NCBI GenBank assembly: GCA_002709235.1
Contig: PAQI01000010.1
Location: forward strand, 77,672-141,671
Direction: 5' to 3'
DNA: 64,000 bases
DNA from: Hirschia sp.
Lineage (GTDB): Bacteria > Pseudomonadota > Alphaproteobacteria > Caulobacterales > Hyphomonadaceae
Each line of letters starts with the position of its first letter. Within the stretch, counting starts at the first letter, position 1. Shown in pieces: positions 53,112 through 62,106 of this stretch. Under the pieces are notes generated by a model. That model ran no database searches. It was given only the letters and a program-made list of their open reading frames with translations, and was not told where the DNA came from. The translations under genes were made by a program, and so were the position numbers.

Positions 53112-56078
53112 TTATTCTTCGTCCTGGGCTGTCTCAGTCGGCTTTTCATAGACGTGAACGCCCGTCAGATAGACGCTTTCGACATTCCTGATGGATTTGA
53201 TGTCAACGAGCGGGTCACCATCCACTATGATCAGGTCAGCAAGATAGCCTGGTGCGATCTTCCCAATTTGATCTCCAACACCAATCGCTGTTGCCGCGTC
53301 GATAGTCGCAGTATTGATGACTGCAGCGGGTGGCAGGCCTGCATCAGTGTAGATTTTCAGTTCTGCTTGCAGAGCGACGCCATGCGGGACGAAGGGTGAG
53401 TCGGTTCCCGCGACGATGTGGGCACCAGCGGCATAAAGCGCCTTGAGCGTATTCACCGGCCCGGGAATGTCGACCGTGCCGTTCTGACTCATCAACGCCA
53501 GCGTCGGTGTCACGACCATGCCAGATTCCGAGATCAGCGATATGACATCCTGATAGCTGTATCCTGTGTTGGAGCGGAGCAGCGAATAACCCCGGCGACT
53601 GGTGGCGCCGAAATGCTCCAGCTGGTCGATATTGTTGGCAACGGCGGGGTAAAGCTCGTGAGAGGTCACGGGAACGCCTGCATCATGCGCCAGTTCAATG
53701 ATGCGTTTCTGGACGGTATAGTCCTGACGCACATAGCTCTTGAAGAAATCGAGACCGAGTTCCTCATGTCTGCGCATGGCATCTTCGGCTTCTTCAATTG
53801 TGCCGACAGTTTCGGAGACGCCATAGGATACTCGCGCGCCTTCATTGAGCGGGCCTGCCGCGAATACGCGCGGTGAGGCTCGCCGGCCAGATGCGCTGGC
53901 CTCCTTGCGCTCGGTCATGCGGTAGGGGTCGTCACCGGTCTCGCGCACAGATGTAATGCCGAAGGAGAACCAGTTGGAGCCGAGTGTCACGCCTTGTGAG
54001 GTGGATTGGTGGGTGTGGCTTTCGATCAGGCCGGGCAGGACAGTCTTGTCGCTGGCGTCCATGAACTCACCATCAGGCAGAATGTCACTAGCTGGCGTGA
54101 TTGATGAGATGACACCGTTCTCGACCAGAATATCGACATTCTCCAGATAGGTGTCTGTCCCGTCAAAGACCTTGCCGGCGCGGATCGTCAGGGCTGTATC
54201 AGGTGTGATGGCCGACCAGCTTGGTTTCAGGTCAATCTCGCTGAAGCCACCCGTGGCCTTGTCCCAGACAACGAGGTCTTCGCCATCGATATAGACCAGG
54301 GCGGAGCCATCGGCTGACCATGCCGGGTTTTCACCGGCTTTGGTCAACAGGGTCATGTCGCCCATCTCGCCAGAAGGCGTGAGAGGTGCGGACCAGAGTG
54401 CACCGTCCATACGGAAAACCATATCGCCATCGGCGGACCATGCGGGGCGGTTGAACTGACGACGGCCAAGAGATTTGTTCTCGATGGGAGATACCCAGAT
54501 CTTCTCACCTTCGCCACTGGCAGGCATCAGGTAAAGCGCATTGTAGCCTTCACGAAAACGGCTCGATTGAGGCATGCGGTGATAGATCGCCACCATTGTT
54601 CCATCGGGCGACCATGCAGGCGGGCTTGGTCCGAAGACCGGATCGGAAATCACGGTTTCCTCACCGGTTGCCACATCCAGCACATTCACGGTTCCGGCAA
54701 GGAAAATGCTGATGATGGAATCTGACAGAAACGCGATCTTTGTCCCATCTGGCGACCAGACGGGATTATTGGGTATGCTGGAACATTCACAAAGCTCAAC
54801 AGCTTCACCCGTTGCAACTTCCATCGACCAGAGGCTGGTCTCGCCGCTCCGATCGGAGACCCAGACGATTTTTGATCCATCAGGCGACCAGGATGGCGAT
54901 AGGTCAATGGAAGCATCATCGGTCAGCTGGGTGAGTGTCCCAGCGGTCAGATCAGCCAGCCAGAGATCGTTGAGCGCGGCGTAGGCCAGTTTCGACCCAT
55001 CTGGGGAGAGTGATGGATCCACGATTCCGAGCGCTGTCCTGGAGGTGTCATCCGCAAGATCGTAAGTGCGCCGATCATAGGGGGTGCGATCCAGCGTGAC
55101 CGTTGCGGAAAAGGGGATTTCTTCACCAGCTGTGCGATCCAGGCTGATCGTCTTGATCTTGCCGTCGGCGGTATAGATGATTGAGCCATCTGCTAGGACA
55201 TTGGGACGAAACGGGAAGACATCCGGGCCCTTGATCAATATGCGTGTTGGCGATGAATCGACAAAGGCTTCGGCGAGATGGCCTGCACCAGCGTCGACGC
55301 CTGCTATGACGAGGGATGTATCATCCACCCAGGATGGCGCGCCCAGCGTATCGGCAAGGTGCAGCATCTTGTAGGAGCCATGCGCGGTTGTCTCTCTTAC
55401 AACCAGCGCATCCTTAGGCCCATCCACAACGAAGGCCAGAAGCGATCCATCTGGAGAGATCGCGGGATAGACGGCATTGCCGATGCCACTGAAATAGGGG
55501 GCCAGTGGTACTTTATATCCGGTCTCATCTGCGCTGGTGAGCATTTCGGTCGCGCCGGTTTCCAGGTCGAGCTCCCAGACCTGATAGCCTTCGTCGATAT
55601 CTGTAGCGTAGAGAAGTGACCCGCCATCAGGTGTGAAATTGGGATAGCGGGCATCAGCGGCACCATCGGTCAGCTGTTCTGGATCGGAGCCATCGGGGTT
55701 CATTTTCCAGAGTGTGAAGCCGTCATGAGCGAATGCATAAAAGGCGATGGTTGAGCCATCCGGCGACCAGACCGGCTCGTGTGCATCCATCTCAGGCGGG
55801 GTGAGGGCAGTTGCCTTACCGCCTGTGGAGGGCAGAGACCACAGCACGCCTTGCAGAGCGATGATAATTGTCGATCCATCTGGTGACAGTGCAGCCGCCA
55901 GGTTTGTGCCTTCGGTAAGCTCGACGTCTATCAGGACCTTTTCGGTATCTGCGAATTCGGAGATCGGTGTTGCCGCGGTTTCAGGTTCTGGAACGGGTGC
56001 CTCATGGGCGCAGGCGACAAGGGCGAGTGCTGAGAGCGCGCTCGTCAGCTGACATTTCCAGGATGTGATGGGTTGCAT
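53112..56078 (-). CDS. Lipoprotein with PD40/TolB-like beta-propeller and C-terminal amidohydrolase
   Basis: A 988-residue exported protein. The start MQPITSWKCQLTSALSALALVAC (56078) gives a lipobox ending at Cys23; a longer frame adds 13 residues. Residues about 40-620 hold many PD40/TolB-type blades (repeated LSPDGS, WSPDGS and WSADG motifs at blade ends). Residues about 640-975 are an amidohydrolase domain with HxH at 688-690 (LIESHTHQS), a further histidine in SHELYPAV, Lys in DFFKSYVRQ and the terminal Asp in AGTDSPFVPHG. Such fusions occur in gammaproteobacteria and alphaproteobacteria near TonB receptors. The substrate, probably a peptide or cyclic amide, is unknown. Confidence 0.92.
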   Translation of the reverse strand: MQPITSWKCQLTSALSALALVACAHEAPVPEPETAATPISEFADTEKVLIDVELTEGTNLAAALSPDGSTIIIALQGVLWSLPSTGGKATALTPPEMDAHEPVWSPDGSTIAFYAFAHDGFTLWKMNPDGSDPEQLTDGAADARYPNFTPDGGSLLYATDIDEGYQVWELDLETGATEMLTSADETGYKVPLAPYFSGIGNAVYPAISPDGSLLAFVVDGPKDALVVRETTAHGSYKMLHLADTLGAPSWVDDTSLVIAGVDAGAGHLAEAFVDSSPTRILIKGPDVFPFRPNVLADGSIIYTADGKIKTISLDRTAGEEIPFSATVTLDRTPYDRRTYDLADDTSRTALGIVDPSLSPDGSKLAYAALNDLWLADLTAGTLTQLTDDASIDLSPSWSPDGSKIVWVSDRSGETSLWSMEVATGEAVELCECSSIPNNPVWSPDGTKIAFLSDSIISIFLAGTVNVLDVATGEETVISDPVFGPSPPAWSPDGTMVAIYHRMPQSSRFREGYNALYLMPASGEGEKIWVSPIENKSLGRRQFNRPAWSADGDMVFRMDGALWSAPLTPSGEMGDMTLLTKAGENPAWSADGSALVYIDGEDLVVWDKATGGFSEIDLKPSWSAITPDTALTIRAGKVFDGTDTYLENVDILVENGVISSITPASDILPDGEFMDASDKTVLPGLIESHTHQSTSQGVTLGSNWFSFGITSVRETGDDPYRMTERKEASASGRRASPRVFAAGPLNEGARVSYGVSETVGTIEEAEDAMRRHEELGLDFFKSYVRQDYTVQKRIIELAHDAGVPVTSHELYPAVANNIDQLEHFGATSRRGYSLLRSNTGYSYQDVISLISESGMVVTPTLALMSQNGTVDIPGPVNTLKALYAAGAHIVAGTDSPFVPHGVALQAELKIYTDAGLPPAAVINTATIDAATAIGVGDQIGKIAPGYLADLIIVDGDPLVDIKSIRNVESVYLTGVHVYEKPTETAQDEE

Positions 56079-56129
56079 TGTCGGTTTGTCCTGTTGGTCG
56101 AGGCACGAAGAATTCAATGTTCAAGTGGT

Positions 56130-56163
56130 AAAGCCCTGCAGGTGTTTTGGCCTGCAGGGCTTT
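56130..56163 (-). terminator. Hairpin downstream of the TonB-dependent receptor gene
   Basis: AAAGCCCTGCAGG (56130-56142) and CCTGCAGGGCTTT (56151-56163) form a perfect 13-bp stem over an eight-base loop. It lies 17 bases past the receptor stop and 52 bases before the amidohydrolase start, so it probably ends or attenuates the receptor transcript. Confidence 0.8.
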
Positions 56164-56179
56164 GGAAGGTATCAGGTCA

Positions 56180-58609
56180 TCAGAAGCGACTGGTCAGACG
56201 CATATAGTAGAACCCGCCATTATATCCGTAGGGAGATGTGGAGGTGTAGATGATGCCGTAGTTCCTGTAGAAAGGTGGTGTTTCACCGGGATATTTGTCC
56301 GCGACATTTGTTGCACCGACAGTCAGGGAGTAATGGTCGAGGAACTCGTAAGTGCCTTCAACATCGATCAGGACGTCTGGCCCGAACGTGCTGTCACCAA
56401 AAAAGTCACTGGCATCTACCCATTCGCCGTAATAGCTGAAGCGCACCATCGAACTGAATGGCCCCTTCGAGTGGTTGACAGTGAAATTGGCAGTATCCTT
56501 TGGAATGGATTTCTCGATTCCCACCTTCCGCTCGCGGTTGATAATGGTCGGGTCGTCAATCTTGGTGACTTCCGTCTCATTGTGGTTGTAAGCCAGCGAA
56601 AGCTTGAGGTCGCCATAGGCTCCCAGGCTGGTGTCGTAGGTCGCCACCAAATCAACACCCTTGGTCTCGGTATCGAATGTATTGGTGAAGAACTTGACGG
56701 CATCCGTCGTCAAGGCGCTGGGAACACCAAGGTCGTCAAGCGCCTGCTTGTCCGCATCGGTCAGATACTGGTTTCCCGATATGGCAATGCGGTCTGTCAC
56801 CTCGATCTGGTAGAGGTCTAGTGTCAGAGACAGGTTGGAGGTTGGGCTAGCGGTAAAGCCGAGGGTGAAGTTGGTTGATTCCTCAGGCGTCAGATCCTCT
56901 GCACCAAAATACTGGGCAGCGGGGCTGGAGGCAGGCTGCGTCTTGATGATGATCGGGTCGATCCCCAAAAAGCCGGTCTGCGTGTTGATGGTATTACTTT
57001 GACCCGGTGTTGGGGCGCGGAAACCCGTGCTTGCCGAGGCGCGCACAGCATAGCCATCCACAAATTCAAAGCGGGTGGCGATCTTGCCGTTCACCGTGTC
57101 ACCGAAATCACTGAAATTGTCGTATCTTCCAGCGATGTTCACCAGCCATTTGTTGGTGATATCTGTTTCCATGTCGACATAAAGGGATGCACTGTCGCGG
57201 CTCCAGCTTCCGGCGTCATCGATGGAATGACCAGGAACACCACTGGTCCCGACGGTGAGGTCGGTCAGTGGACCCTGCATCCAGCCGGCTGGCTCACCTG
57301 GGGTGATCTCATAGTTCTCATGGCGATATTCCGCCCCTACGGCGACGCTGAGTGGCGAGGCAAATCCAGGCATTGGGAAAGGATAGCTCAATTCACCATT
57401 CAGAGCTGTTTCGGACTGAATGAGATCGCCGATCCTCACCGACGTTGCCGAGTCAGCTCCATAGGAAGGGTTGATGGTGTGACCGATATTGTATTCGAGG
57501 CTGTTGCGACCTCCCGTGGCACTCAGATCATATCCGCCCTCACCAAAGATTGCCCCTGTAACACCAAAGGCTGCACTGTAATCGTGTACGTTTGCCGACA
57601 GTCTGGGAACGAAGCCGTAAGGATAGATGTCCCGTAGGTCGAAACTTGGATCGATTTCGCTCTGGCCATAAATGCCCGATCCGACAGCCCGGTAGACGAA
57701 GCGGTTGTCCGCAAAGGAATCGGTATAGTTTCCAAAGAAATACAGCTCGTCATCATCGGTCAGGTCCAGGCCACCATTGACGAACACTCCAAACCTCTGG
57801 CGACGCGGAGAGCCCCAAACAGTTTGTTCTTCACGCAATTCCTCCAGTGGCGCGCCAGCATCCGCATATGCGGCGAGTGCTGGGAGCGGATCGACCCCGC
57901 GCTGTGTGCGTTCATCGGACGAGAACTCACCACTGACATTTATGAATCCGTTCTCCGTAAGCGGCAGACCGATATTGGCCTGAAGTCGGGCACTATCGCC
58001 ATCGCCTTCATAGTAGCTACCCCATTGGGCTGAGCCAGACATGCCATCCGGATCGTCTTTCAGGATGAAGTTGATAACGCCTGCAATGGCATCCGATCCA
58101 TATTGAGCCGAAGCGCCATCGCGCAGAACCTCGACCTGGCCGATGGCGATGGATGGAATGCTGGCGATGTCGACGGCATGGGCCCCCGCAGCCAATGCGC
58201 CACCACCACCAAGGTCAACCAGTGCTGAGCGATGCCGACGCTTGCCATTGACCAGAACCAGGATCTGATCGGGTGGCAGTCCGCGCAATGTAGGTGGTCT
58301 GATGAACGGAGATCCGCCCCCGACAGATATCTGTTGCACATTGTAGGATGGTATCAGCGTTTTCAGGATATCATTTGTATCCGTGGCACCACCGATCAGT
58401 TCTTCGGAAGTCAGAACATCGATTGGAACAGCTGAGTCTTCAACAGTTCGCCCTGCACGGCGCGTTCCGGTAATAACAATGGTTTCCTGACGGGCAGTTT
58501 CTGCGCCAGGTTCAGTGTCTGATGTATTATTTGCTTGAGCATGAGCGATATTGCTCATGCATATAAATGCTGATCCGAGCAATATGCTTCGGATATATTT
58601 CGTTTTCAT
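56180..58609 (-). CDS. TonB-dependent receptor
   Basis: An 809-residue outer-membrane receptor. The start MKTKYIRSILLGSAFICMSNIAHA (58609) is preceded by CTGGAGGGG; a longer frame adds 61 residues. The signal peptide ends at AHA|QANN. The TonB box ETIVITGTRR is followed by the plug domain (VPIDVLTSEELIGGATDTNDILKTLIPS, then LRGLPPDQILVLVNGKRRHRSALV), a 22-strand-type barrel with many aromatic turns, and a C-terminal YYMRLTSRF ending in Phe. It resembles receptors for peptides or carbohydrate-like ligands rather than a known siderophore type; the ligand is unknown. It may work with the adjacent amidohydrolase. Confidence 0.92.
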   Translation of the reverse strand: MKTKYIRSILLGSAFICMSNIAHAQANNTSDTEPGAETARQETIVITGTRRAGRTVEDSAVPIDVLTSEELIGGATDTNDILKTLIPSYNVQQISVGGGSPFIRPPTLRGLPPDQILVLVNGKRRHRSALVDLGGGGALAAGAHAVDIASIPSIAIGQVEVLRDGASAQYGSDAIAGVINFILKDDPDGMSGSAQWGSYYEGDGDSARLQANIGLPLTENGFINVSGEFSSDERTQRGVDPLPALAAYADAGAPLEELREEQTVWGSPRRQRFGVFVNGGLDLTDDDELYFFGNYTDSFADNRFVYRAVGSGIYGQSEIDPSFDLRDIYPYGFVPRLSANVHDYSAAFGVTGAIFGEGGYDLSATGGRNSLEYNIGHTINPSYGADSATSVRIGDLIQSETALNGELSYPFPMPGFASPLSVAVGAEYRHENYEITPGEPAGWMQGPLTDLTVGTSGVPGHSIDDAGSWSRDSASLYVDMETDITNKWLVNIAGRYDNFSDFGDTVNGKIATRFEFVDGYAVRASASTGFRAPTPGQSNTINTQTGFLGIDPIIIKTQPASSPAAQYFGAEDLTPEESTNFTLGFTASPTSNLSLTLDLYQIEVTDRIAISGNQYLTDADKQALDDLGVPSALTTDAVKFFTNTFDTETKGVDLVATYDTSLGAYGDLKLSLAYNHNETEVTKIDDPTIINRERKVGIEKSIPKDTANFTVNHSKGPFSSMVRFSYYGEWVDASDFFGDSTFGPDVLIDVEGTYEFLDHYSLTVGATNVADKYPGETPPFYRNYGIIYTSTSPYGYNGGFYYMRLTSRF

Positions 58610-59046
58610 GGACCCCTCCAGTAAACTTACTTGAGCGACCCTTTTCTGTGCGCTGTTCCCGTAATCAACTTGCAGGAATAAAACTCCTGCTCCTTTTTTT
58701 ATTGTCAATATTGCGTGCCAACGCTTCTGCCGGGAGGTGATTATGTCAACTGGTGAACAAACGGATCTGGTGCTGGTATTTGTATCGATCAAATTGCGAG
58801 CGATTCTCTAAAAAAGTGACCAAACGGAAGCAGTATGACGTTCGGCCCGAGAGCAAATACAATTGCGGGTAGCATAACTGATGAGCTGAGTTGCGTTTGG
58901 CAACTTTGTCACCGGCAAGACTTAGGCAGCTTCGTGCCTGTCAACGCGTAAAAATCGAACAAGTCGTTGAATATATTGACACGACTGATGAGAATTCAGT
59001 CTGTACAATCTCATGAGAAATCAGTGCGACCCGAGTCACGGTCGAG
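58610..59046. other. 437-base region between receptor gene and tonB
   Basis: Promoter and leader of the receptor gene. It includes the hairpin at 58672-58697 and a short inverted repeat AGTTGC/GCAACT (58889-58894, 58900-58905). A TTGACA-like element lies near 58701-58706 on the minus strand, but with no good -10. No gene supported. Confidence 0.55.
58672..58697 (+). terminator. Terminator-like hairpin pointing away from the receptor gene
   Basis: GCAGGA (58672-58677) pairs with TCCTGC (58685-58690) over a seven-base loop and is followed on the plus strand by TCCTTTTTTT. This is opposite to the direction of the flanking genes. It could end a plus-strand transcript antisense to the receptor, or be a hairpin in the receptor leader. 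Confidence 0.4.
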
Positions 59047-59820
59047 CTATTTCAAGGAATAATTGATCGGTACCGTGAATGTAAGGTCCGTCTCATGCAG
59101 CTCAGGTGGCGGTGGTGGAAGGGGCGAGGCGATCTTGAGTAGCTTGAGCGTCGCCTTGTCCAGAACCGTGTAGCCGGAGCTGTTTTCGATACGCTGCTCC
59201 AGAATGTTTCCCTCTGTATCCAGACGAAACCAGACCTTTACCACGCCCTGTTGGCGTCGGCTGCGTGCCTGTTGGGGGTATCGTTTGTATTTGAGGAACC
59301 AGACCTGGAGCAGGCCAGCATAGGCAGCCTGTTCCTTGTCGACACCATTCGGCACACCAAAGGCGGTTGTCTTCGCGCCCTTTGGGGTAGAGTTGCCGGG
59401 CGCTGATCTTGATGTTTTCGATGCCGATTTCTGAGGCTGTGACTGCGCTTGCGTGGTGGCCGGCTTCGGAGTTGTTAGGGGCGTGTGCTCGGTTGTTGGC
59501 ACAAGGTCCGCAACGGTTGGCTGTGGTTTCGGTGGGGAAACGACTGGCTTCGGCTCTGGTGGTGAAGATTGAGGTTCGGGTGGAGGTGGTTCAGGCTGGG
59601 GGGGTGTCGGTGCCGGTGGTTCCTCAACGGGTTCAGGTTCGCCTGATGCTTCCAGCGCACCTTCAAGTGAACCCAGAGGCATAAGCAGGATCTCATGCTC
59701 GACTACCGGCGATTGGGTTGTTTCATCAATGCCTGAGGACGAAAACCCTGCCAGTGCGGCGGCATGGGCCGCAACTGCACCAACAAAGGCGATCAGCCAG
59801 ATCATTGCTTTCTGGCTCAT
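59047..59820 (-). CDS. tonB: Energy transducer TonB
   Basis: A 257-residue protein linking the inner-membrane ExbB/ExbD motor to outer-membrane receptors. It has one N-terminal membrane helix (AMIWLIAFVGAVAAHAAALAGF), a proline-rich spacer of about 60 residues with Pro-Glu and Pro-Lys repeats, and a C-terminal TonB domain (YPQQARSRRQQGVVKVWFRLDTEGNI, SSGYTVLDKATLKLLKIASPLPPPP). The ATGA overlap with exbD (59817-59820) shows tight coupling. Confidence 0.95.
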   Translation of the reverse strand: MSQKAMIWLIAFVGAVAAHAAALAGFSSSGIDETTQSPVVEHEILLMPLGSLEGALEASGEPEPVEEPPAPTPPQPEPPPPEPQSSPPEPKPVVSPPKPQPTVADLVPTTEHTPLTTPKPATTQAQSQPQKSASKTSRSAPGNSTPKGAKTTAFGVPNGVDKEQAAYAGLLQVWFLKYKRYPQQARSRRQQGVVKVWFRLDTEGNILEQRIENSSGYTVLDKATLKLLKIASPLPPPPPELHETDLTFTVPINYSLK

Positions 59821-60236
59821 GGCGCTTCCTGTATGCGGGTCGTGAGTTTGACGCGTGATGAGCCTGCTGTCCGCAAGGTTTCCAGCACCTCGATCACTTT
59901 TGTGGAATCAATCTCCTTGTCAGCCACGATCCGAACCGATTGATCGGGCTGAGCAGATATTGCGGCGTTGAGTTGGGCGGTAAAGTCATCTTCGTCCAGC
60001 AATTGATTGCCCAGAGCGAGTTGACCATTCTGCGCGATAAAGATCGTCAGATCGGCTTCATCACTTTCAGCTTCGGCGACAGAAGCGGGAGGGTCGACAT
60101 CGACTGGCTCTACATCCTTGATGACGCCTGCGACCAGAAAGAAGATAAGCAGCAGGAAGACAATATTGATCAGTGGCATGATACGATCATCAATGCTCGT
60201 GGTCTTCTGGGCGTTATGTATGGCGGCCAATTTCAT
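59817..60236 (-). CDS. exbD: ExbD/TolR family protein, second copy, lacking the membrane Asp
   Basis: A 139-residue single-pass protein. The membrane segment reads MPLINIVFLLLIFFLVAG; at Asn24 (INIVF) the family normally has the essential aspartate of the proton path (Asp25 in E. coli ExbD). The periplasmic domain (LTIFIAQNGQLALGNQLLDEDDF, VRIVADKEIDSTKVIEVLETLRTAG) is intact. It overlaps both neighbours by four bases. It probably acts in a mixed ExbD dimer with the first copy. Confidence 0.92.
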   Translation of the reverse strand: MKLAAIHNAQKTTSIDDRIMPLINIVFLLLIFFLVAGVIKDVEPVDVDPPASVAEAESDEADLTIFIAQNGQLALGNQLLDEDDFTAQLNAAISAQPDQSVRIVADKEIDSTKVIEVLETLRTAGSSRVKLTTRIQEAP

Positions 60237-60634
60237 TGAGTCGCCTCTGCCGATTGCAGAGCGATGGCACGGCCGCCGGAGGCTTTCAGTGCGTCCATGA
60301 CCTCCACAGTGGTTTCTAGTGGGATGCCCTGCGACACAACCAGGCTGACCGGGTCGCCGGATGCAAGGCGCACATTGAGCACATCATGGATATCGTCCAG
60401 CGCCAGCAAGCGACCGTCAAAAGTTAGCCCATCTGCGCTCAGCTCAAGATTGATGACCTTGTCCATCATGTCTTGAGTCGATGTTGTGGATGGCGTTGCC
60501 ATATCCATGTTGCGGCGAACCACGAATGTGGATGTCAGCATGAAAAACAGAAGCAGGATGAAGACGACATCGATCAACGGTGTCATCGAGATCCTTGTGC
60601 CTGCGGGCTTGTCACTGAGCTGCGCGAATTTCAT
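60233..60634 (-). CDS. exbD: ExbD/TolR family protein, first copy
   Basis: A 133-residue single-pass stator protein. The membrane helix ISMTPLIDVVFILLLFFMLTS contains the proton-coupling Asp22. The periplasmic part has the ExbD strand pattern ending VEVMDALKASGGRAIAL. The start lies 23 bases inside the exbB end, and its stop overlaps the next exbD by four bases, so the operon is translationally coupled throughout. Confidence 0.94.
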   Translation of the reverse strand: MKFAQLSDKPAGTRISMTPLIDVVFILLLFFMLTSTFVVRRNMDMATPSTTSTQDMMDKVINLELSADGLTFDGRLLALDDIHDVLNVRLASGDPVSLVVSQGIPLETTVEVMDALKASGGRAIALQSAEATQ

Positions 60635-61319
60635 TGGGCGTGCTCTCGGTGCGGTGTGTGAGATCTGGGGTGAAGATCCGGGTGACGGCGTCTTCGGTAC
60701 GGTGGGCGCATCGCTGAATGGCGCGCTCGAACCAGCTTGAAACCGCTACAACAGGGATTGCGACGATCAATCCAGCAGCGGTCGTCAGAAGTGCCGCCCA
60801 GATACCACCCGACAGAATGGCTGGGTCGACATTGCGGCCAGCCGCTTCCATGGCGCGGAATGCCTCGATCATGCCGAGCACCGTGCCCAGCAGGCCAAGC
60901 AGCGGCGATAGCGAACCGATCAGGTCGAGAATGCTGAGTTGCGATTTGAGGCCATTGATGCCCACACTCGCCACGCGCTCGACTTCCTCGCGAACCAGAG
61001 CATCGCTGGCGTCAGGGCGCATGGTGCCGCGGATAGCGGTTGCCACGGCCATGGATGTCGGATCCTTGGCGCCCTGTACGGCTGCAAGCGCTTCGGTTCT
61101 GCGCCCTTCTCGAAACAGCTGTACGGCCCGCTCCACATGCGCCGTTTTGCCCATGCCCGTCATCATGAATTGAACCAGCTTGTAGATGATGATGGTGAGA
61201 GCGATGATCGACAAGACCATTAACAGCCAGACGACCGGGCCACCCGTCATTACCAGATCGAATGCGCCGCCTTTTGTGTCGGTGGTGGCTTCAATTGCTG
61301 CTGTCGGTTCCATTTTCAT
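60612..61319 (-). CDS. exbB: ExbB/MotA/TolQ family proton channel protein
   Basis: A 235-residue three-helix membrane protein that forms the pentameric proton motor with ExbD. Helix 1 is PVVWLLMVLSIIALTIIIYKLVQF; the signature region is LSILDLIGSLSPLLGLLGTVLGMIEAF with the LLTTAAGLIVAIPVVAVSSWFE helix. The start has AAAAGG just upstream. It is 30 bases after the PKHD hydroxylase stop and starts the exbB-exbD-exbD-tonB series. Confidence 0.95.
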   Translation of the reverse strand: MKMEPTAAIEATTDTKGGAFDLVMTGGPVVWLLMVLSIIALTIIIYKLVQFMMTGMGKTAHVERAVQLFREGRRTEALAAVQGAKDPTSMAVATAIRGTMRPDASDALVREEVERVASVGINGLKSQLSILDLIGSLSPLLGLLGTVLGMIEAFRAMEAAGRNVDPAILSGGIWAALLTTAAGLIVAIPVVAVSSWFERAIQRCAHRTEDAVTRIFTPDLTHRTESTPNEIRAAQ

Positions 61320-61349
61320 GGCCTTTTCGAAACGTAGGTCAAACGCGGA

Positions 61350-62030
61350 TCAGACGGTTGCCCATCTGCGCACAAGATTATGGTAGACGCCCGTAAGCTG
61401 GACGATTGAAGGATGGTCTGGATTGCTGGCCGCCATGGCCTGTATGGCGCTGTCCATATCGAACAGGAGGGTGCGCTGGCCGTCATCGCGCACCATGCTC
61501 TGTATCCAGAAGAAAGATGCCACACGTACCCCGCGCGTGACGGGCGTTACACGATGCAGGCTCGTCGAGGGATAGAGGATCATGTCGCCTGCATCCAGCT
61601 TGATGGAATGCGAACCATAGGTGTCGTCGATGACCAGTTCGCCGCCCTCATAGCTGTCGGGCTCCGACAGGAACAATGTGGCAGACAGATCCGTGCGAAT
61701 ACGAAAATCGCTGCCAGGCAGAGGGCGAATGGAATTGTCGACATGGTTGGCGAAGTTCTGGCCGCCAGCATAGCGGTTGAACAGCGGTGGGTAGACCTTG
61801 TGTGGCAAGGCAGCAGAGATGAAGAGCGGATTGGTCTGGAGTGAATCCAGTATGATATTTCCTGCTTGTTGGGCTTCGCTGCTATCACCAGCCAATTGCT
61901 CGTTCTTCTTTGCCTGCGCGGCCTGGGCACCGGATGTCACATTCCCATCAACCCAGTTTGCGCCATCTATCAGATGGCGCATTTCGGCAACTTTCGTCTT
62001 CGAAAGAACTTCAGGTATTCGGACCAGCAT
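61350..62030 (-). CDS. PKHD-type Fe(II)/2-oxoglutarate dioxygenase (PiuC/YbiX-like)
   Basis: A 226-residue iron-dependent oxygenase. The start [18 protein letters not shown] (62030) is the usual N-terminus of YbiX/PiuC proteins; a longer frame adds 50 residues. Iron ligands are His96 and Asp98 (FANHVDNS) and His159 ([10 protein letters not shown]); Arg169 binds 2-oxoglutarate. The EGGELVIDD and GDMILYPS motifs match. In E. coli and Pseudomonas the gene lies next to the catecholate siderophore receptor Fiu/PiuA, and here the receptor precedes it by about 75 bases. Confidence 0.95.
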   Translation of the reverse strand: MLVRIPEVLSKTKVAEMRHLIDGANWVDGNVTSGAQAAQAKKNEQLAGDSSEAQQAGNIILDSLQTNPLFISAALPHKVYPPLFNRYAGGQNFANHVDNSIRPLPGSDFRIRTDLSATLFLSEPDSYEGGELVIDDTYGSHSIKLDAGDMILYPSTSLHRVTPVTRGVRVASFFWIQSMVRDDGQRTLLFDMDSAIQAMAASNPDHPSIVQLTGVYHNLVRRWATV

Positions 62031-62069
62031 TGGCTTCGTTTTGTTATTTATGGGCTGACAGATTGGTCC

Positions 62070-62096
62070 GGGGCCACAGCAATTATCCGTGGCCCC
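62070..62096 (-). terminator. GC-rich hairpin between the receptor and PKHD genes
   Basis: GGGGCCAC (62070-62077) and GTGGCCCC (62089-62096) form a perfect 8-bp stem over an 11-base loop. No U-run follows on the minus strand, so it may reduce but not stop readthrough into the downstream genes, or stabilise the receptor mRNA. Confidence 0.55.
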
Positions 62097-62106
62097 GATC
62101 CGGTTT

